DNA of 64,000 nucleotides from Sabulibacter ruber (GTDB lineage: Bacteria > Bacteroidota > Bacteroidia > Cytophagales > Hymenobacteraceae): positions 124,001 to 188,000 of the forward strand of contig NZ_JAFFID010000005.1 of assembly GCF_017355955.1 (NCBI RefSeq), in the 5' to 3' direction. Position 1 is the stretch's first letter. Each line of letters begins with the position of its first letter. The notes beneath the pieces were generated by a model. The model was not told the origin of the DNA, made no database searches, and was given only the letters and a program-made list of their open reading frames with translations. Of this stretch, positions 1 through 8,172 are shown piece after piece. The position numbers and the translations under genes were made by a program.

Positions 1-356
1 GATTTCTTTCCGGCACCCGCCATCAAAGACGGAGTGGTCCAGAGCGCATACACGTACGGGTAAGGGTTTGAGGAGGCCTTGAAGAACTCCTGAAACTGTG
101 CGAAGGCTTCTTTCTCGGGTTTATCCAGCGAAGCCAGCAAAGACAAACCTAAGTGCGCCTCGGCTTTGGAGGCGGGTTCCAAAGAGGCTTTCTGGAAAAG
201 CTCCCGTGCCTCTGCCCGTTGGTTGGCGTGGAATTTCTCCCAGGCCTGGTCCAGAGTGGAGGGGGCTGCCGCAAACGTTGGGAAAGACGGTAAAAGGTAA
301 ACAAATAAGAGCACAAGGGCCGCAAGTCGGCGGGCGAAAGGGGTAGTGGTACGCAT
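1..356 (-). CDS. TPR-like exported protein (5' part only)
   Basis: This is the first 118 codons of a minus-strand gene that continues beyond the left edge of the window. The start is the ATG at 354-356. The first 30 or so residues form a signal peptide: a positively charged RR, then a long hydrophobic run ending in FAAA. The mature part that is visible is helical and alanine-rich, with one TPR-like unit (LDQAWEKFHANQRAEARELF followed by KAEAHLGLSLLASL). The rest of the protein is not visible, so its role cannot be given. An exported TPR protein is the safest description. Confidence 0.7.
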   Translation of the reverse strand, partial: MRTTTPFARRLAALVLLFVYLLPSFPTFAAAPSTLDQAWEKFHANQRAEARELFQKASLEPASKAEAHLGLSLLASLDKPEKEAFAQFQEFFKASSNPYPYVYALWTTPSLMAGAGKK

Positions 357-654
357 AGGCGGGTAACTGACAAAATTGCCCCTGAATTTCTGTAGAATAT
401 AGTACTGAAGCAAGAAAGCCTTAGGATTTAAAGAAATGATTATCCAAGAAGGTGTTTTTAGGCTGTTTTTCAGAAACAGAACCCAAAGGAAAGGCTGCTT
501 CTGACTACCATTCAGTGCCTCTCATTAGTGTTAAAATAGACTATCTTGGTTGGTTCTCGGAGGAAAGTAGGATAGAACCGAGGTTTTGAACATATATACC
601 GAGAGTCCGGAAAAGCTCACTCTTCCCAAATACAGGCCAGGAAAGTTCTGTTTC
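357..654. other. intergenic gap before meaB
   Basis: This gap of about 300 bp lies between the 3' end of meaB and the start of the partial TPR gene, both on the minus strand. It holds one copy of the dispersed palindrome at 452-490. I see no convincing gene, tRNA or strong terminator in the rest. Confidence 0.6.
452..490. repeat. dispersed GTTTT/AAAAC palindrome
   Basis: Imperfect copy of the 40-bp intergenic palindrome: a TGTTTTTAGGCTGTTTTTC left half is followed by a GAAACAGAACCCAAAGG right half. Confidence 0.6.
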
Positions 655-1638
655 CTAAGAGAGCAACCCAAACAACTCCGCTGCGGCCGCGAAAGGAGAC
701 TTTTGGCCCTGGGTTACTTGCTGAGAGATCTGGCTCCACTGCACTTGTACGGCAGGGTTTTGGTAAAAACGTTCTTCCAGCTGCTGGCGGATGCTGTGTT
801 TAAGCCAGTGCAGGTTCTGTTCCTGCCTGCGTTTCTGGAAATAGCCATTGCCTTGCGCAAGCTGTACGTATTCCTGCACCAATTCCCAGATGGGCTGTAA
901 ACCGGTTTTCTCGTAGGCGGAACAAACGGTTACTTTGGGGCTCCACTGTGAAGGCCCCAGCGGAAAGAGATGCAACGCGCCCTGGTACTCGGCCTGGGCG
1001 CTGGTGGCGGGATGCAGGTTGGGTCCGTCGGCTTTGGTGATGGCAATGGCATCGGCCATTTCCATGATGCCTTTCTTGATGCCCTGCAGTTCATCGCCGG
1101 CCCCGGCCAGCATCAAAAGCAGGAAGAAGTCTACCATCTCATGCACCGCTGTCTCGGACTGACCAACGCCCACGGTTTCCACAAAAATAACGTCAAACCC
1201 GGCGGCTTCGCAGAGCACAATACTCTCACGGGTACTTCTGGCTACGCCGCCCAGCGTTTTCCCGGCTGGCGAAGGCCGGATGTAGGCCTTGGGGTTTGAG
1301 GCCAGTGTTTCCATGCGGGTTTTATCACCCAGAATGCTGCCACCGGTGCGCTGGCTGGTAGGATCAATGGCTAATACCGCCAGCTTTTTGCCGTGCTGCT
1401 CCAGCAGGTGATTCCCGAAAGCCTCAATAAACGTGCTTTTGCCCACGCCCGGCACCCCCGTAATACCCACCCGCACCGAGTTGCCGGTATGCGGCAGCAC
1501 CAACTCCATTACCCGGTGGGCCAGGTCCTGGTCTGAGGGGAGGGTACTTTCCACCAACGTGATGGCGCGGCTCAGCAGTACCCGGTTCCCGGACAATACT
1601 CCGGCGGCATACTCGTCTGGGGTAAATCTTTTAGGCAC
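655..1638 (-). CDS. meaB: methylmalonyl-CoA mutase-associated GTPase MeaB
   Basis: MeaB-family G3E GTPases chaperone adenosylcobalamin-dependent methylmalonyl-CoA mutase: they gate cofactor loading and protect the enzyme from inactivation. The 327-aa protein has the expected length. Residues 61-69 are the Walker A P-loop (GVPGVGKST), residues 149-160 carry the Walker B/switch region (DVIFVETVGVGQ), and TKAD at 201-204 occupies the guanine-recognition position. The gene is alone on the minus strand, about 9 kb from mutA/mutB in this window. The client enzyme is therefore encoded nearby but not in the same operon. I am confident of the family; regulation is not visible. Confidence 0.95.
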   Translation of the reverse strand: MPKRFTPDEYAAGVLSGNRVLLSRAITLVESTLPSDQDLAHRVMELVLPHTGNSVRVGITGVPGVGKSTFIEAFGNHLLEQHGKKLAVLAIDPTSQRTGGSILGDKTRMETLASNPKAYIRPSPAGKTLGGVARSTRESIVLCEAAGFDVIFVETVGVGQSETAVHEMVDFFLLLMLAGAGDELQGIKKGIMEMADAIAITKADGPNLHPATSAQAEYQGALHLFPLGPSQWSPKVTVCSAYEKTGLQPIWELVQEYVQLAQGNGYFQKRRQEQNLHWLKHSIRQQLEERFYQNPAVQVQWSQISQQVTQGQKSPFAAAAELFGLLS

Positions 1639-1639
1639 T

Positions 1640-1676
1640 CGTTTCGGGCTATTTTCTGGAAAGTACGTGAAAAATA
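1640..1676. repeat. dispersed GTTTT/AAAAC palindrome (decayed)
   Basis: Weak copy directly upstream of the meaB start: CGTTTCGGGCTATTTTCTGG is followed by a diverged right half that ends in GAAAAATA. Confidence 0.4.
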
Positions 1677-1843
1677 AGAAAAGGAGGCCTAAGAATTTCA
1701 GAACGCCATGAAGGAAGCTTAACCGGAAAGCAGCATTGTAAGGTCTATAGCCTACGAACAGGCAAGGTATACATGGAGAAACTCCCTAGAAATAGGGGTA
1801 AGCATCGGTTGCCTTATCTTATTGCAAACAGATTATACCAACT

Positions 1844-2533
1844 ATGAAAATAGCAATTATTGGAACCGGCCGCATGGGCAAAGGCCTGCTCAAAACGTTT
1901 TACCAAGCCTACGGGCAACAAGTCTTGTTTTCGGGCAGGGACGTAGCGCACGCCCAGACGGTAATAAACGAACTGGACCTTGCCCTGCAGGCGGTTCCGC
2001 TTGAAGAGGCGTTACAGGCGGATGTCATCATCCCTACCCTTTGGTTCAAAGACCTGTTGCCTTGGGCGGAGCAGCACAAAGAAATCCTGAGAGGGAAAAT
2101 AGTCATTGACATCTCCAATCCCTTTAATGAGAAATTCGATGATTTCACCACTGCTTATGACACTTCTGCGGCGGAGGAACTGCAGAAGGTAATCCCAGAC
2201 AGCCAGGTAGTGATTGCCTTTAAGAATACGTACTGGGTGGTGTTTGATGCGCCGGTGCTGCAAGGCCTGAAGAGCGACGTGTATGTAGCCTCCAACACTA
2301 ACCAAGCCCGCGAAACCGTGATGCAATTGCTGAAACCACTGCCTTTCAGAGTTCTGGATGCCGGTCTCCTGAAAAATAGCCGCATCATTGAGCGCATGAC
2401 CTTGCTGTCCTCAGAACTGGCCAGAAAAGCCGGCAATCATCCCAGAATCGCGTTTAACTTGTGGGGCCTGGAACACGAAGGCTTACCGAAAGAGCAGCAA
2501 AACGAACCTACCCACCTGGCGCAGGTTCATTAA
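1844..2533 (+). CDS. NAD(P)-binding oxidoreductase, F420-reductase/P5C-reductase-like
   Basis: This 229-aa protein opens with a Rossmann beta-alpha-beta unit whose glycine motif GTGRMG is at residues 7-12. A following arginine (SGRD) is compatible with NADP preference. The overall pattern (MKIAIIGTGRMG, later VIIPTLWFKDLLPW and IVIDISNPF) resembles the NADPH-dependent F420-reductase-like/NADP oxidoreductase superfamily common in Bacteroidota. There the substrate is usually not F420 and is unknown. It starts at an ATG with no strong Shine-Dalgarno, is monocistronic, and faces the 3' end of a minus-strand gene 32 bp away. The family is well supported; the substrate is not. Confidence 0.75.
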   Translation: MKIAIIGTGRMGKGLLKTFYQAYGQQVLFSGRDVAHAQTVINELDLALQAVPLEEALQADVIIPTLWFKDLLPWAEQHKEILRGKIVIDISNPFNEKFDDFTTAYDTSAAEELQKVIPDSQVVIAFKNTYWVVFDAPVLQGLKSDVYVASNTNQARETVMQLLKPLPFRVLDAGLLKNSRIIERMTLLSSELARKAGNHPRIAFNLWGLEHEGLPKEQQNEPTHLAQVH

Positions 2534-2565
2534 CGGAGAGCATCAGACCAAAAGCTCAAAGCCGT

Positions 2566-3732
2566 TTACTTGCTTGAATTCACAGCCGTGGTGGTCTGGG
2601 GCACGTTCTGGAAATAGAACCCGGGGAAGTTAGGCAGACCCAAGGCACTCTTCTGCTTGTCCAGGCTAATGCCGCTGTCTTTATAGTCGCAGGCCTCGCC
2701 CAGGGCATTGGGGTTCCGGATCACGCCCAGCCAATTGCTGTTGTTGCGGGCCACGTAAATGCGGCCGTCTGGGGCGAGTTGCAGGGCTCCAATCTTGCGG
2801 CTGATGCTTTTGGCTACCTGTTTCCCGGAATGGATGATGGCATCTGGCGTACCGGCGCTCAGATCGAACTGGAAGATGCGGGCCTCTCCGCCGGCAATTC
2901 CGTTTTTGCCGCCGTACAGCTTGGTACCGTCTGGCGAGAACTCCACACCGTAAGCCTCGTCAAACTTGCCTAAATCTACCGCCAAAGCCAGTTTGCCGTT
3001 TTCATTGTTGAAATCAAAGACCTCAATTTTGTTTACGGCGGCCCAGGTAGCTACGGCCAGTTTGTTTCCGGTGGGCGAGGCTTTCATGTAGCCAATGGTA
3101 GCGCCATTATCGCCGGCGTGGATGCTGCCCAGGTGGCTTTCCACGGGTTTGAACGTGATACCCTCGGGGCTGATGAGAAAAGCATAGAAAGCCGAGCTGT
3201 TCCAGCGGTGCGTAATCACCCAATAATCGCGGCCGTTGCGGTGCCTGATGGCCGTGAGCTTCTCGGTGACAGGGGCAAAAATGAGGTTGTTTTTGGAGAC
3301 CACTTCGCCCAGGCCGCCGTTCCGGCTCAGGTCAATGAGGTGGTACTGCAAGCCGTGGCTTTGGCCTTGGAAATCAGTGGTGAAGAGATAGTACAGGTGT
3401 GGCGAACCGGGTTTAGGCAAGATCAAGGCCGATTGGGTAGACGACTCATGGCCCTTCAGGGAATCGCCGTTGGCCATGATCTGCTTGTTGCGGTTCCAGA
3501 CCTGCATGCCGTTGCTGTAAAACAACAGGTTGCCCAACGCGTCTGACAATACCGCACAGCCTTCCTCGCTGAACATTTTCCCGTCTTTAAGCGGCTGCGG
3601 GTTGCTGGGATCAGCGAAAGACAAACCGGCGTTATGCCCGAAATACCAGATAGTAGCTTCTTTCTGGGCATTGGCAATGAAAGACAGCAGCCCGAAAGGA
3701 AGCAGGAGCAAAAGTTTTTTCAGTCTCTTCAT
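2566..3732 (-). CDS. exported beta-propeller-like protein
   Basis: This 388-aa exported protein starts at the second in-frame ATG (3730-3732), because that gives a normal signal peptide (MKRLKKLLLLLPFGLLSFIA, cleaved after NAQ). Starting 12 codons upstream would put unlikely sequence before it. The mature N-terminus (WYFGHNAGLSF, then SEEGCAVLSDALGNLLFYSNG and VWNRNKQIM) matches the N-terminal propeller module of large gliding/PKD-type surface proteins of Bacteroidota. Repeated short beta-strand motifs such as VEFSPDGTKLY and QLAPDGRIYVARN indicate propeller blades. It lacks the downstream PKD repeats and any recognisable C-terminal sorting domain, so it looks like a short stand-alone propeller. 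Function unknown. Confidence 0.7.
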   Translation of the reverse strand: MKRLKKLLLLLPFGLLSFIANAQKEATIWYFGHNAGLSFADPSNPQPLKDGKMFSEEGCAVLSDALGNLLFYSNGMQVWNRNKQIMANGDSLKGHESSTQSALILPKPGSPHLYYLFTTDFQGQSHGLQYHLIDLSRNGGLGEVVSKNNLIFAPVTEKLTAIRHRNGRDYWVITHRWNSSAFYAFLISPEGITFKPVESHLGSIHAGDNGATIGYMKASPTGNKLAVATWAAVNKIEVFDFNNENGKLALAVDLGKFDEAYGVEFSPDGTKLYGGKNGIAGGEARIFQFDLSAGTPDAIIHSGKQVAKSISRKIGALQLAPDGRIYVARNNSNWLGVIRNPNALGEACDYKDSGISLDKQKSALGLPNFPGFYFQNVPQTTTAVNSSK

Positions 3733-3920
3733 CAAACAGAAAACGTTGAATCTGCCGGAAGATTTCAAAGATTAGGCCAGAATATTTTTGCTTCTCTTCG
3801 GGCCGGAGCATGCTTGTGTAAGGGTGATGTTCTTCCGTTTTCGCCTTTCTTTGCTATAAATAGCCAAGAATCAGAAACTTGCCACAACTGAGCTTAGAGC
3901 CATTGCTATCCAAGTAGAAG

Positions 3921-3960
3921 ACGTTTTAAAGCTGCTTTGGCAAAATCTGCCTCAAAACAA
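3921..3960. repeat. dispersed GTTTT/AAAAC palindrome
   Basis: Copy in the gap between the propeller gene and the small lipoprotein gene: ACGTTTTAAAGCTGCTTTGG, then CAAAATCTGCCTCAAAACAA. Confidence 0.6.
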
Positions 3961-3972
3961 ATGGGAAAGGGT

Positions 3973-4149
3973 TTACTGCTTTTCTTGAGAAGAGAAGGTA
4001 AGGGAGGAGGTGCGGGCTGTATCCTTAGCCAGGCATTGGAGTTGGGACGCATGAAAAGGTAAATCAGAAGCATTGCTTCCGTCTGCCACGTGGGTTGCGC
4101 AACTTAAAAAGAGCATCCCTGTTAAGAAAATTGCAACCATCTTCTTCAT
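3973..4149 (-). CDS. small lipoprotein, 58 aa
   Basis: This is a short ORF whose product begins with a lipoprotein signal (MKKMVAIFLTGMLFLSC); the lipobox cysteine is residue 17. I chose the ATG at 4147-4149 because the 14 residues upstream in the longer frame would spoil the signal peptide. The remaining 41 residues are polar, with no motif I recognise. It would be anchored in a membrane after processing. It sits alone between longer gaps. Existence rests on the lipobox only; function unknown. Confidence 0.55.
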   Translation of the reverse strand: MKKMVAIFLTGMLFLSCATHVADGSNASDLPFHASQLQCLAKDTARTSSLTFSSQEKQ

Positions 4150-4191
4150 GCTTCCTGATACTTTCCTTTGGATGAAACTAAAATGGATCAA

Positions 4192-4421
4192 TTATCAAGC
4201 AAAAGAAAGGAATACAGTATGTAGAATTTAACTTGTACTTTGCTATATTTTGTATGATTTATTTGATGTAAGATGCCGTAGGAAGAGCTTAGCAGCAGTA
4301 AGACATTTGTAAATACTGGCCAAAAGCCATCAAGGTATCATTGGTTTGTTTCGGCTTTTCCCTTGTAAATAAAAGTAGTTGCTAGAGCTTTAGCGTTTGG
4401 AGGAAAGTTTTTGGCCTGAAA
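4192..4421. other. AT-rich gap
   Basis: AT-rich non-coding stretch upstream of the small lipoprotein gene. I see no gene or repeat in it apart from the terminator that begins at 4422. Confidence 0.5.
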
Positions 4422-4458
4422 ACAGGAAAGCCGCACCAAACTGGTGCGGCTTTCCTGT
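4422..4458 (-). terminator. rho-independent terminator of the zinc protease gene
   Basis: Perfect 17-bp stem (ACAGGAAAGCCGCACCA at 4422-4438, complement at 4442-4458) with a 3-nt loop, followed on the minus strand by TTTTC. It lies 25 bp beyond the protease stop codon. Confidence 0.85.
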
Positions 4459-4482
4459 TGTGGGTTAGATGGAACCTAAGAA

Positions 4483-7053
4483 TTAGCCTCTTGGATTCAG
4501 GGCTTCGTTGATGCGGTCAGAAAGATCCAGCAAGTGGTAGTTGCTTAAAGAATCTGACTGAGACGCCGCCGCCGATTTGATCAGGTTGTTGATGTTGCGC
4601 AGCTCGGCTTTGGCTACGGAGATCACGTCGCTGTCATTGATGTCCATGGCAGGAGCGGTGTTGCCGCCTCTGCCACCCATGGCAGCCTGAGCCGCGGTAG
4701 GTGCCGGAGCGGGTTTCACCAGGTCAATCAACTCCTGCACGTAGATCTTCTGCAGGTTACGGCGGTACACGTCAATGGCCTGCTTGTTTTTCACTTCCCT
4801 GAAGATAGAGTTGTTCATATCATTGAAGAAGTCGGTCACTTTGTAGGCTTTGGCACCGTCCAGGGCTTCACCGGCGATGAGTTTGGTCAACGTGGCGTTG
4901 CTGATGAGGCGGTTCAGTACGTTTTCCTGGCTACGGGAAACCACTACCATGGGGTTGGTACCAATGTTGTTCAGCACGTTAGGCGCCAGTAACCAGGTTG
5001 GCGTAGTGAACAATTGCTTGTCCAGGAACGCCAAGGCCTCTTTCTGGGTAGCCGCCGGAGTGCGCTCGTACACCGTTCCTTCCTGCTCCACGGTTTTAGG
5101 GTTCTCGTAGATACCGCCAATGTTCTTAGCCACGTGGCCCATGTAGCGGTTGAACTGACCGGTCAGCTGACCGTACATGTTCTCCAGGTTATCGTAGCCT
5201 TCGTTTTCCTCGCGGGTCCACTCAGGGAGTTTGGCCAGGATGCGCTGCAGGTTCTTAATGCCGTACTCAGAGGCTTTCATGGCGTTGTCGCTGAGGTCCT
5301 CGTTCTGTGAGTGCGGATCATCTGGGTTGGTTTCGGTCCCGAACCAGTTGCGGCGATTCTTCAGTTTCTCCACCGTCATTTTGTTCAGGACAGGTATCTC
5401 AGCCTGCGCACTCTTGGCGTTGGGCAGAACCCGGTAACCCCATTCAATCGCCCACAGGTCATAGTCACCAATCCTTGGGTAGATGCCTTTAGACGAGATG
5501 TTGTCTTCTGGCTGCGCTACGTAGTTGAAACGGGCGTAGTCCATGATAGACGGCGTGTGGCCGTGCTCTTCCACCCACTTCTTGTTGCGCAGGTTCTCTA
5601 CCGGCACGGTAGAGCTGGAACCGTAGTTGTGGCGCAAGCCCAAAGTGTGGCCTACCTCGTGCGATGACACAAAGCGAATCAAATCACCCATGAGTTCATC
5701 AGAGAACTCCATTTTACGGGCGCGTGGGTCAATGGCGGCTGCCTGCACAAAGTACCAGTCGCGCACCAGTTTCATTACGTTGTGGTACCAGTTGATGTGG
5801 CTTTCCATGATCTCGCCGCTGCGTGGGTCAGAGATGCTGGGACCGCTGGCGTTGGAGATCTCAGACGGCTTGTACACGATGGCCGAGTGACGGGCATCGT
5901 CCAGGCTCCAGTTTGGGTTCTCTTTGGGAGAAGGAGCCTCTTTTCCGATAATCGCGTTTTTGAAACCGGCTTTCTCAAAGGCTTTCTGCCAGTCGTTCAC
6001 CCCGGCAATGAGGTACGGCACCCACTTCTTCGGCGTGGCCGGGTCAATGTAGAACACGATGGGCTCTTTTGGCTCCACCAGCTCGCCACGCTTGTACCTG
6101 GCCATGTCTTTTTCCTTCGGCTCCAGTCTCCAGCGCTTAATCATCTGGATTTCCTTCACACCCTGTGGATTGGCGTCAAAGTCTGTATAACCCACCGTGA
6201 AGAAACCAACGCGCGGGTCAAAGTAACGCGGCTGCATAGGTTTCTTAGGTAGTACTACCATAGAAGTATTGATCTCAATGGTAGAGGAACCGTTCAGGTT
6301 AGAGTTTCCTCCGGCTCCACCGGCAGGAGCGGCCCCGAATCCAGTGGTAGGAGGGGTGAGCACGTACGTTTTCACGGTGGTCACTTCCACGTTCTGCGGA
6401 AAGCTGCGCACGTTCTGGATATAGCTGCGGTCCCCGATGAAGTTCCCCAACCGGAAACGGGTTTTGCCCGCGGCATTGCTGAAGGAGAAGATTTCGTTCT
6501 CGCCTTTGATGTAATCTGTTACATCAATAACGCTGCTCTTGTTGTTAGGTCCGTAGGCCGACACGTTGAACGCCGCCACAATGGCCTGCACGTTGGACCG
6601 CTGCACCGCCTGGTACATAGACTTGGTGCTGTCTGGGCTGTAGGTGGCGTAGGAGATCTTGCGCATGAAAATGCGGTCATCGGGACCTTTCTCAAACATG
6701 ATCACGGCGCTCCCGATTTGGTCCCCGGCGTAGCCTGAGGCAGAGCGCACCTCGGCCCCTGCCTTGGAAATACGGTTCACCACCAGAATCTCACGGCCCA
6801 GCACCGAGTCTGCCAGTTCAAAGAAGTACTTGTCTTCTACTTTGTGGGTCTTGAAAAAACCAGATTTGGACTGGGCTTTGTCGGTGATGACTTCGGCGTA
6901 AGGCTTTGGCTTGGATGATCTGGCAGCGTTGCCCTGCAAGCCGGCGGCTCCGGCTACCCGGCGCGTGGAATCGGCGGGTTGGGTACGACTCTGGGCCATG
7001 GCTACTCCGGCAAAGGTAGACACCAGCCCCAGCGTCAATAAGAACTTCTTCAT
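4483..7053 (-). CDS. zinc-dependent metalloprotease (DUF5117/DUF5118 family)
   Basis: This is a large (856 aa) exported protease with a signal peptide ending ...AGVAMAQ at residue 21. The extended metzincin-type zinc motif HEVGHTLGLRHN lies near residue 462, and a possible Met-turn (SIMDYARFNYV) about 50 residues later. The long N-terminal region with DSVLGREILVVNRISKAG and a middle with VRDWYFVQAAAIDPRAR match the Bacteroidota metalloprotease family that carries DUF5118, DUF5117 and DUF4953-like domains. It is monocistronic, has its own strong terminator, and its upstream gap is filled by REP sequences. Extracytoplasmic location is expected; substrate unknown. Confidence 0.9.
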   Translation of the reverse strand: MKKFLLTLGLVSTFAGVAMAQSRTQPADSTRRVAGAAGLQGNAARSSKPKPYAEVITDKAQSKSGFFKTHKVEDKYFFELADSVLGREILVVNRISKAGAEVRSASGYAGDQIGSAVIMFEKGPDDRIFMRKISYATYSPDSTKSMYQAVQRSNVQAIVAAFNVSAYGPNNKSSVIDVTDYIKGENEIFSFSNAAGKTRFRLGNFIGDRSYIQNVRSFPQNVEVTTVKTYVLTPPTTGFGAAPAGGAGGNSNLNGSSTIEINTSMVVLPKKPMQPRYFDPRVGFFTVGYTDFDANPQGVKEIQMIKRWRLEPKEKDMARYKRGELVEPKEPIVFYIDPATPKKWVPYLIAGVNDWQKAFEKAGFKNAIIGKEAPSPKENPNWSLDDARHSAIVYKPSEISNASGPSISDPRSGEIMESHINWYHNVMKLVRDWYFVQAAAIDPRARKMEFSDELMGDLIRFVSSHEVGHTLGLRHNYGSSSTVPVENLRNKKWVEEHGHTPSIMDYARFNYVAQPEDNISSKGIYPRIGDYDLWAIEWGYRVLPNAKSAQAEIPVLNKMTVEKLKNRRNWFGTETNPDDPHSQNEDLSDNAMKASEYGIKNLQRILAKLPEWTREENEGYDNLENMYGQLTGQFNRYMGHVAKNIGGIYENPKTVEQEGTVYERTPAATQKEALAFLDKQLFTTPTWLLAPNVLNNIGTNPMVVVSRSQENVLNRLISNATLTKLIAGEALDGAKAYKVTDFFNDMNNSIFREVKNKQAIDVYRRNLQKIYVQELIDLVKPAPAPTAAQAAMGGRGGNTAPAMDINDSDVISVAKAELRNINNLIKSAAASQSDSLSNYHLLDLSDRINEALNPRG

Positions 7054-7176
7054 TCTGATGTAAGCTTGTTAGTTGTGTAAAGGGTTGCGTGTAGTGTGTG
7101 ATTCACGCAGGCTTAGACCAACAGAAGGGAAGAAGGTTTAAAGAGGATAAGAGAAAAATAGAAAAATTTTGAGCAG

Positions 7177-7206
7177 GCGTTTTGGGCCTGTTTTTGGGAA
7201 AGAGGG
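7177..7206. repeat. dispersed GTTTT/AAAAC palindrome (partial)
   Basis: Left-half copy: GCGTTTTGGGCCTGTTTTTG, then GGAAAGAGGG; the AAAAC end is missing. Confidence 0.5.
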
Positions 7207-7230
7207 TAAGAAGTAGAGATAAACCCCTGG

Positions 7231-7298
7231 CGCGAGTCTCCAGACTCGTGACACGGGATGGGGGTAGTCTCCAGACTACCCTCGCTGCACCGCAGCGA
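7231..7298. repeat. extra REP hairpins left of the RAYT unit
   Basis: Three consecutive palindromes: CGAGTCTCCAGACTCG at 7232-7247, GGTAGTCTCCAGACTACC at 7263-7280, and TCGCTGC-ACC-GCAGCGA at 7282-7298. The first two share the AGTCTCCAGACT core of the long arms. Confidence 0.8.
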
Positions 7299-7331
7299 TA
7301 GTACGCATTGTTGTTTCCAAGCATTTCCGGT

Positions 7332-7396
7332 TCGTGGTTCCCGGCGAGTCTGGAGACTCGCATTATCCCAAGGCACGAGTCTGGAGACTCGCGCCA
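7332..7396. repeat. left 65-bp inverted REP arm
   Basis: Reverse complement of 8091-8155 with 64/65 matches. It contains two GAGTCTGGAGACTC hairpins. Confidence 0.9.
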
Positions 7397-7420
7397 GCTT
7401 TTCCTTGTGAGATTCCCTGT

Positions 7421-7461
7421 ACTGTTTTTCTGCTGTTTTTGGGAAACAGGCCTAAAACAAG
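7421..7461. repeat. dispersed GTTTT/AAAAC palindrome
   Basis: Good copy just upstream of the RAYT start: ACTGTTTTTCTGCTGTTTTT, then GGGAAACAGGCCTAAAACAA. Confidence 0.75.
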
Positions 7462-7499
7462 CATTTTCCTTCTGTTGCCAAATTTCGTATAAGTTTGCC

Positions 7500-8009
7500 A
7501 TGAGCACCAAATACAAAACCCGCAATCCAGAAGGTATTTACTTTCTAAGCATGGCCGTTGTGGAGTGGGTGGATGTATTTACCCGAAGGGAGTATTGTGA
7601 GCTACTAGTGGATAGCCTCAGGTATTGCATTCAGCAAAAGGGACTGGTGCTGCATGCCTGGGTCATAATGCCAAATCACTTGCACTTGATTGCATCCTCA
7701 ACAGAAAAGAGCTCTTTGCCCAATATTCTGAGAGACTTCAAGAAATTTACTTCCAATAAGTTGATTCAAGCTATTCAGGACAACCCGCTGGAAAGCCGGA
7801 GGCGGTGGATGCTTTGGATTTTCCAGAGCAATGGTCAACACAACTCTCAGAACACTCACCATCAATTCTGGCAGCAGAGTAATCATCCTATAGAGTTGGA
7901 TAGCGCCCATTTGATGGAGCAGAAATTGACCTATTTACACCAAAATCCGGTAGAACTGGGCTTGGTGGAAGAACCAGAACATTGGCGGTATAGCAGCGCA
8001 GTAGATTAA
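7500..8009 (+). CDS. REP-associated tyrosine transposase (RAYT, IS200-like Y1 family)
   Basis: This 169-aa protein is an HUH single-strand transposase of the TnpA-REP class. The HUH motif is His60-Leu-His62 within MPNHLHLIAS. The likely nucleophile is Tyr145 in TYLHQNPVELGLV, a context typical of RAYTs. I chose the ATG at 7500 (GCC ATG AGC) because the longer reading frame upstream runs through REP hairpins and is not protein-like. RAYTs bind and cleave REP palindromes and are thought to spread them; they are usually single-copy and not self-inserting like true IS elements. The gene is intact. The two REP arms around it support activity now or recently. Confidence 0.9.
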   Translation: MSTKYKTRNPEGIYFLSMAVVEWVDVFTRREYCELLVDSLRYCIQQKGLVLHAWVIMPNHLHLIASSTEKSSLPNILRDFKKFTSNKLIQAIQDNPLESRRRWMLWIFQSNGQHNSQNTHHQFWQQSNHPIELDSAHLMEQKLTYLHQNPVELGLVEEPEHWRYSSAVD

Positions 8010-8090
8010 GCGGGCGGCAAAGGCTTGCTTCCTCTGGTATATTTGGATTAGCTAATGTCTTGTTTCTACAACTTCTACGCTGGCCTACAC

Positions 8091-8155
8091 TGGCGCGAGT
8101 CTCCAGACTCGTGCCTTGAGATAATGCGAGTCTCCAGACTCGCCGGGAACCACGA
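8091..8155. repeat. right 65-bp inverted REP arm
   Basis: Inverted copy of 7332-7396 (one mismatch), between the RAYT stop and the end of the next minus-strand gene. Confidence 0.9.
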
Positions 8156-8172
8156 GCAGAAAAGCAGCCTCT

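Larger units (their letters stand above)
7054..7499. other. repeat-filled gap upstream of the RAYT gene
   Basis: 446 bp between the divergently transcribed protease and RAYT genes. It holds two copies of the dispersed 40-bp palindrome (7177-7206 and 7421-7461) and a cluster of REP hairpins (7231-7298 and 7332-7396). I find no ORF of its own with coding character. Confidence 0.75.
7228..8156. mobile_element. REPtron-like unit: RAYT gene framed by REP inverted repeats
   Basis: The RAYT gene is framed by inverted copies of a two-hairpin REP unit. The left arm (7332-7396) and right arm (8091-8155) are reverse complements over 65 bp with a single mismatch. Each arm holds two palindromes with core GAGTCTGGAGACTC separated by about 20 bp. 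A further partial REP group with the same core lies at 7231-7280. This layout is the classic RAYT/REP (BIME-like) organisation, in which the encoded HUH transposase acts on the REP hairpins. Confidence 0.85.

Noticed and set aside
7308-7499. N-terminal extension of the RAYT protein by 64 residues
   Set aside because: It would translate REP hairpins and a dispersed palindrome; the conserved start is MSTKYKTRNPEGIY.
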